Shown here: positions 6,744-9,166 of the stretch, piece by piece
How positions within the stretch are numbered: the first letter of the stretch is position 1
Layout: each line of letters opens with the position of its first letter
Origin: QHBQ01 sp038230695
GTDB taxonomy: Bacteria > Chloroflexota > Chloroflexia > QHBQ01
Assembly: GCA_038230695.1 (NCBI GenBank)
Contig: JBBRMT010000191.1
Span: 1 to 9,166 of the forward strand
DNA length: 9,166 nt
Reading direction: 5' to 3'
Translations under genes and position numbers: made by a program
Notes under the pieces: model-generated
What the model was told of the DNA's origin: nothing
Database searches by the model: none
What the model saw: only the letters and a program-made list of their open reading frames with translations

Positions 6744-6782
6744 ACTCAGCACTCAGCACTCAGCACTCAGCACTCAGCACTG
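6743..6782 (-). repeat. Tandem heptamer array across the 3' end of moaE (CTGAGTG, 5 full units)
   Basis: On the + strand this is CACTCAG five times exactly (6743-6777) plus CACTG. In the sense of moaE it reads CTGAGTG, or in another phase GAGTGCT. The moaE stop TGA (6760-6762) and its last few codons lie inside the array. The units are perfect, which suggests recent expansion or homogenisation. Confidence 0.93.
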
Positions 6783-7221
6783 CTAGCGCCGGATTGCCCT
6801 TGTCCTCGGCCTGGGAGCCGAGCCACTGCCCGCCGTCGGCGTATTGCTCCTTCTTCCAGACGGGGACGCGCTCTTTCACCGCATCAATAGTATAAGCGCA
6901 AGCGGCGAACGCCTCGCGGCGATGAGGCGCGGCAACCGCGATTGCGATGCTGACCTCGCCAATTTCCATCCGCCCTACCCGATGCACAATGGCAACATTG
7001 GTTGCGCCGTACTCGCGCATCGCCTCGCTGCCGATTATAGCCATCTCACGCTCGGCCATCTCAGCATAAGCCTCGTATTCGAGGTAGCTAACACCCTTGC
7101 CCGCGTTGTTGTCGCGCACCACGCCTTCGAAGCTGACGATCGCGCCATCGGCATCGCTACGCACGCGGCTGGCAAGCGCGGCGGCGGTGATTACCTCTTC
7201 GGTTATCTTGACGTGTACCAT
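6760..7221 (-). CDS. moaE: Molybdopterin synthase catalytic (large) subunit
   Basis: A 153-residue subunit that, with thiocarboxylated MoaD, inserts the dithiolene sulfurs into cyclic pyranopterin monophosphate to make molybdopterin. Family features are GAIVSFEGVVRDNNAGKGVSYLEYEAY (26-52), the HRVGRMEIGEVSIAIAVAAPHR block (80-101), and the active-site lysines K116 and K123 in VKERVPVWKKE, spaced seven apart as are Lys119 and Lys126 of E. coli MoaE. The ATG at 7219-7221 lies two bases after the moaD stop, with GGGGGA of the moaD 3' end as ribosome site, so the two subunits are translationally linked. The C-terminal residues AVLSAEC are encoded by the CACTCAG array rather than by ancestral MoaE sequence. 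Since the conserved region ends around W133, the tail probably does not harm activity. Confidence 0.95.
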   Translation of the reverse strand: MVHVKITEEVITAAALASRVRSDADGAIVSFEGVVRDNNAGKGVSYLEYEAYAEMAEREMAIIGSEAMREYGATNVAIVHRVGRMEIGEVSIAIAVAAPHRREAFAACAYTIDAVKERVPVWKKEQYADGGQWLGSQAEDKGNPALAVLSAEC

Positions 7222-7223
7222 GG

Positions 7224-7502
7224 TTATCCCCCACTAACCGGCGGGATGAAGGCTAGCTCGTCGCCATCCTGCAAGGGCTGGTCGAGAGTGGCATAGCGGC
7301 TGTTGATCGCCACCATCTGGCTGCGGCTGCCCTTAGCCAGCTTTGGAGCACGGGCGACAAGTTGCGCCCAGGCATCGGCGGCGGCGCTGCCAGCGGGAAG
7401 GGTCATTCGCTCCTCGGCGCAGCCCAGCATCTCGCGGTTCATCGCAAAGTGCAGCAGGCGGATGGTGATGGTGTCGGTGGTTGGTTCGATTTTGGTTGGC
7501 AT
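7224..7502 (-). CDS. moaD: Molybdopterin synthase sulfur-carrier (small) subunit
   Basis: A 92-residue ubiquitin-fold protein ending in Gly-Gly (PPVSGG). In the family this terminus is adenylated by a MoeB-type enzyme and sulfurated to a thiocarboxylate that donates sulfur in MoaE. ITIRLLHFAMNREMLGC (12-28) matches the first strand and helix of MoaD, and MVAINSRYATLDQPLQDGDELAFIPPVSGG (63-92) the C-terminal half. The ten extra N-terminal residues (MPTKIEPTTD) are unusual but the next Met is well inside the fold, so I keep ATG 7500-7502; its ribosome site is weak. The gene is two bases from moaE. Upstream lie two hairpin repeats and the SDR gene, and no clear promoter is seen. No moeB is in the window. 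Confidence 0.93.
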   Translation of the reverse strand: MPTKIEPTTDTITIRLLHFAMNREMLGCAEERMTLPAGSAAADAWAQLVARAPKLAKGSRSQMVAINSRYATLDQPLQDGDELAFIPPVSGG

Positions 7503-7531
7503 GGTGTGTTGCTTTCGATAAGCATGATCAG

Positions 7532-7574
7532 GGTTCGAGATTTCTCCCCCAAACCCCCGCTGGGGGCTTTTTGC
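7532..7574. repeat. GC-hairpin repeat, copy 2 (43 bp)
   Basis: GGTTCGAGA followed by the same 34-bp core as copy 1, containing CCCCC-GCT-GGGGG and then CTTTTT. It is separated from an identical 43-bp copy by only 7 bp, forming a direct tandem pair upstream of moaD. It lies in the 3' untranslated region of the SDR gene and in the 5' flank of moaD. Confidence 0.88.
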
Positions 7575-7581
7575 CTAATGT

Positions 7582-7624
7582 GGTTCGAGATTTCTCCCCC
7601 AAACCCCCGCTGGGGGCTTTTTGC
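7582..7624. repeat. GC-hairpin repeat, copy 3 (43 bp)
   Basis: Identical to 7532-7574 over all 43 bases, repeat period 50 bp. On the + strand, downstream order is hairpin repeat then heptamer array (7653-7687), the same order as at 6710-6782, so the two repeat families appear to travel or act together. Two strong hairpins in series could end or stabilise the SDR transcript's 3' end. Confidence 0.88.
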
Positions 7625-7652
7625 TTAGTGACACGATGCTGGCGTTGCTTTG

Positions 7653-7687
7653 CACTCAGCACTCAGCACACAGCACTCAGCACTTGT
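7653..7687 (-). repeat. Tandem heptamer array across the 3' end of the SDR gene
   Basis: On the + strand the units are CACTCAG (7653-7659), CACTCAG (7660-7666), CACACAG (7667-7673), CACTCAG (7674-7680) and the diverged CACTTGT. In the sense of the SDR gene it is CTGAGTG, the same unit and strand relationship as at moaE. The SDR stop TGA (7663-7665) lies within the array. Confidence 0.92.
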
Positions 7688-8454
7688 AAGAGTCCCCCAG
7701 AGACATCGAACGAGCCGCCGGTGATGTAGCTGGCGCGGTCACTGGCGAGGAAGGCGACCAGCGCAGCAGCTTCTTCGGGACGACCAACCCGACCTAGCGG
7801 AATGCTGGCGGTCAGTTTGTGCAACCAGGCATCGAAATCGCCAGGGCGACCGGCCTTTTCCCATGCTCGGCGCCACTGCTGGCTCTCGACGAAGCCGAGG
7901 TTGACGCTGTTGACCAGGATGCCAGCGGGCGCAAGCTCAGTGGCAAGCAGTTTGCTGAAGGCGATGCTAGCGGCCCGTACCGCGCTGGAGGTGGCGAAGT
8001 CGGGGTGGGGATTGTGGCCGAACACCGAGTTGACGTTGATGATGCGTCCCGCCTGGCTCTTACGCAGATGGGGTAGGGCGGCACGGGTGCAGCGCACTGC
8101 GCCCAGCAGCTTGACATCCACATCGGCCAGCCATTGCTCGTCGCTGAGGCTGGCAAACGTGTCGGGGCTGGTGCGACCCGCGTTGTTCACCAGAATGTCA
8201 ATACCGCCCATCTGCGCGGCCACCCGCTCCATGAACTCACTCACTTGCTGGGCATCGGTAATGTCGGCCAGCGCGGCAAACACCTGACTGCCAGCCGCCG
8301 CGATTTCATGCGCCGCCTGGTCGAGATAGGCGCTATCGCGGGAGAAGATTGCCACCTGCGCGCCCTCTGCCGCCAGCGCCACCGCGATTGCCTTGCCCAC
8401 GCCCTTGCTGCCGCCAGCCACTACTGCGACCCTGCCATTAAGCCCTAGCTCCAT
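7663..8454 (-). CDS. Short-chain dehydrogenase/reductase family protein, atypical active site
   Basis: A 263-residue Rossmann-fold protein of the SDR superfamily, substrate unknown. The cofactor loop is VVAGGSKGVGKA (11-22), with K17 and R39 suggesting NADP(H). LVNNAG (88-93) is the structural NNAG motif, and NVNSVFG (140-146) supplies the usual Ser (S143). The canonical YxxxK is absent: the aligned segment FATSSAVRAA (153-162) has Ser156 and Arg160, as in SDR subgroups with an SNxxR pattern, so catalysis may differ. I start at ATG 8452-8454, which has AGGAGGG upstream and begins right before the first strand. The longer frame to 8682 runs through the promoter region and adds residues unlike an SDR. 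The last residues VLSAVC come from the heptamer array; the native end was probably near SGGLLQ. Many relatives are annotated as 3-oxoacyl-ACP reductases, which I do not claim here. Confidence 0.9.
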   Translation of the reverse strand: MELGLNGRVAVVAGGSKGVGKAIAVALAAEGAQVAIFSRDSAYLDQAAHEIAAAGSQVFAALADITDAQQVSEFMERVAAQMGGIDILVNNAGRTSPDTFASLSDEQWLADVDVKLLGAVRCTRAALPHLRKSQAGRIINVNSVFGHNPHPDFATSSAVRAASIAFSKLLATELAPAGILVNSVNLGFVESQQWRRAWEKAGRPGDFDAWLHKLTASIPLGRVGRPEEAAALVAFLASDRASYITGGSFDVSGGLLQVLSAVC

Positions 8455-8508
8455 ACTGCCTTGCCCTCCTGATATGACTAGCAGGGAGAACAACGGTTCG
8501 CCCCTACA

Positions 8509-8567
8509 CATATGGTACGGTCTGCCAGTTTTTGCAGATGTAGCTGTCTTTCTTATTATACCATATG
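8509..8567. promoter_or_regulatory. Nested inverted repeats in the SDR leader/promoter
   Basis: Outer arms CATATGGTA (8509-8517) and TACCATATG (8559-8567) are exact inverse complements, 50 bp centre to centre. Inside is a second pair, TCTGC (8521-8525) and GCAGA (8534-8538), with an 8-base loop. The right outer arm touches the minus-strand -10 element at 8555-8560. This could be two operator half-sites for a looping regulator or a structured leader of the SDR mRNA. Confidence 0.5.
8555..8560 (-). promoter_or_regulatory. Probable -10 element of the SDR promoter
   Basis: The minus strand reads a perfect TATAAT at 8555-8560, giving a leader of roughly 90-95 nt before the SDR ATG. The expected -35 position about 17 bp upstream has no good match to TTGACA, so the promoter may need an activator or be weak. 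Confidence 0.45.
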
Positions 8568-8589
8568 AGTTCCAATTTTCGGCGGTTTT

Positions 8590-8619
8590 TTGGCGCGATC
8601 GGAGGCGATCGGGTATAAT
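8590..8619 (+). promoter_or_regulatory. Sigma-70-type promoter for the AlkZ-like gene with repeated GCGATCGG in the spacer
   Basis: TTGGCG (8590-8595, four of six matches to the consensus) and TATAAT (8614-8619, perfect) are separated by 18 bp. The spacer contains GCGATCGG twice, at 8595-8602 and 8605-8612, exactly 10 bp apart, each containing the palindrome CGATCG. A regulator bound there would sit on one face of the DNA between -35 and -10. The predicted transcript starts near 8626, and AAGGA (8638-8642) stands 9 nt before the ATG at 8652. Confidence 0.65.
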
Positions 8620-8651
8620 TGTTCGTACATATATTCTAAGGATGGGTAGCG

Positions 8652-9166
8652 ATGCTGGTAGCAGAGAGACGGACAGAGACATTGCAATACCGCGACATCG
8701 TAGCCGAGCGGGAGCAACGCTGGCATATGCGCCATGACATCAAGCTGTACGGCGACGGTGGGCCGACCTGGTTTATCAACAAGGTGGGTATCAGTATGCC
8801 CTTCTCGCATCAGGGACTGGTGATGCCCACCCTTTGGGCGGCGATGGCTGGGCGCGGCCACGATTTGTCCAATTGGCACGATCATTATGTGGGTAAGGTG
8901 TGGAGCTACAAGGACACTGCACCGCAGCGCAAGGAGGTGTGGTACGGCAAGTTCATCAAGAGCAAGCCGACCTTCATCAGCCTTGACCTGTTCCCCGCCT
9001 TCTACGCGCTGTCCAGTAACTACGGTGAGCTTGACGATTACCTGGAGGAGTACGCCGACGGACGTTTGAGCGACGAGGCCAAGCGGGTATACGAGGCAGT
9101 GCTGGCGTTGGGGCCAGCCAGCACTACGGTGCTGCGCCGCGAACTGGGGATGCAGAAGAACGAGGC
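8652..9166 (+). CDS. Probable AlkZ-related winged-helix protein (3' end outside window)
   Basis: The first 171 codons of a gene running off the window. The ATG at 8652 has AAGGA nine bases upstream and a good promoter. I recognise with moderate certainty the layout of AlkZ-related (YcaQ-like) proteins. A segment with PFSHQGLVMPTLWAAMAG (50-67) comes first, then WSYKDTAPQRKEVWYGKFIKSKPTFISLDLFPAFYALS (84-121), then YLEEYADGRLSDEAKRVYEAVLALGPASTTVLRREL (130-165), which looks like the start of a winged helix. AlkZ/YcaQ enzymes unhook interstrand crosslinks and remove bulky N7-alkylated bases. The catalytic motif expected further on (QxQ in E. coli YcaQ) is not in the window, so glycosylase activity cannot be judged. 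The gene is divergent from the SDR gene. An uncharacterised winged-helix protein without enzyme activity is the main alternative. Confidence 0.6.
   Translation, partial: MLVAERRTETLQYRDIVAEREQRWHMRHDIKLYGDGGPTWFINKVGISMPFSHQGLVMPTLWAAMAGRGHDLSNWHDHYVGKVWSYKDTAPQRKEVWYGKFIKSKPTFISLDLFPAFYALSSNYGELDDYLEEYADGRLSDEAKRVYEAVLALGPASTTVLRRELGMQKNE

Noticed and set aside
6609..6752. Longer MoaA with 48 extra N-terminal residues
   Set aside because: The extension runs through the hairpin repeat and the candidate promoter and has no family resemblance; ATG 6608 is the better start.
6651..6890. Small + strand frame translating the heptamers as LSTQHSA repeats
   Set aside because: It is the stop-free antisense reading of the CACTCAG array and of moaE; there is no ribosome site or homology.
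7532..7624. Two identical 43-bp direct repeats that could suggest a mini-CRISPR
   Set aside because: The spacer is only 7 bp, a third copy core occurs elsewhere beside heptamers, the repeat is a GC hairpin, and no cas gene is present.
8455..8682. Longer SDR start with 76 extra residues
   Set aside because: It crosses the divergent promoter region, and the SDR fold starts directly at ATG 8454, which has AGGAGGG upstream.

Overview
The window looks like ordinary chromosome from a moderately GC-rich bacterium. The two-strand layout, the housekeeping genes and the abundance of short tandem heptamers between genes would suit Chloroflexota or a similar environmental phylum, but this is an impression and no marker gene in the window settles it.

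Layout. On the + strand, the 3' end of polA (DNA polymerase I) runs with a one-base overlap into a 500-residue MFS transporter (1-2184). A short convergent gap made of heptamer repeats (2183-2264) separates these from a long minus-strand run. Read in its own direction from 8454 down to 2264, that run is: an SDR oxidoreductase; moaD and moaE (the two subunits of molybdopterin synthase); moaA (GTP 3',8-cyclase); an ABC-ATPase/TOPRIM protein of the OLD/PARIS-like type; a PfpI/DJ-1 family protein; and an OGG1-type 8-oxoguanine DNA glycosylase. A 197-bp divergent promoter region (8455-8651) precedes a + strand gene cut by the window edge, whose visible part resembles AlkZ-related winged-helix proteins.

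How the genes fit together. moaD, moaE and moaA cover the first and second steps of molybdenum cofactor synthesis (moaC, moeB, mogA and moeA are not here). The OLD-like gene starts 5 nt after the moaA stop, has clearly lower GC than its neighbours, and is the best candidate for a horizontally acquired defence gene; it carries ATPase and nuclease-type domains in one chain. polA, OGG1 and the probable AlkZ-like gene are DNA repair functions spread through the window; PfpI-family proteins are often linked to stress.

The most striking non-coding signal is at gene 3' ends. Four genes on both strands (MFS, OGG1, moaE, SDR) end in tandem heptamers that all fit GARTGNT, always on the gene's own sense strand, with the stop codon formed wholly or partly by the repeat. 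Two of these arrays are followed by copies of a GC-rich hairpin repeat. A fifth gene, the PfpI one, ends in a different palindromic repeat. Every gene not followed closely by another gene ends in a repeat.
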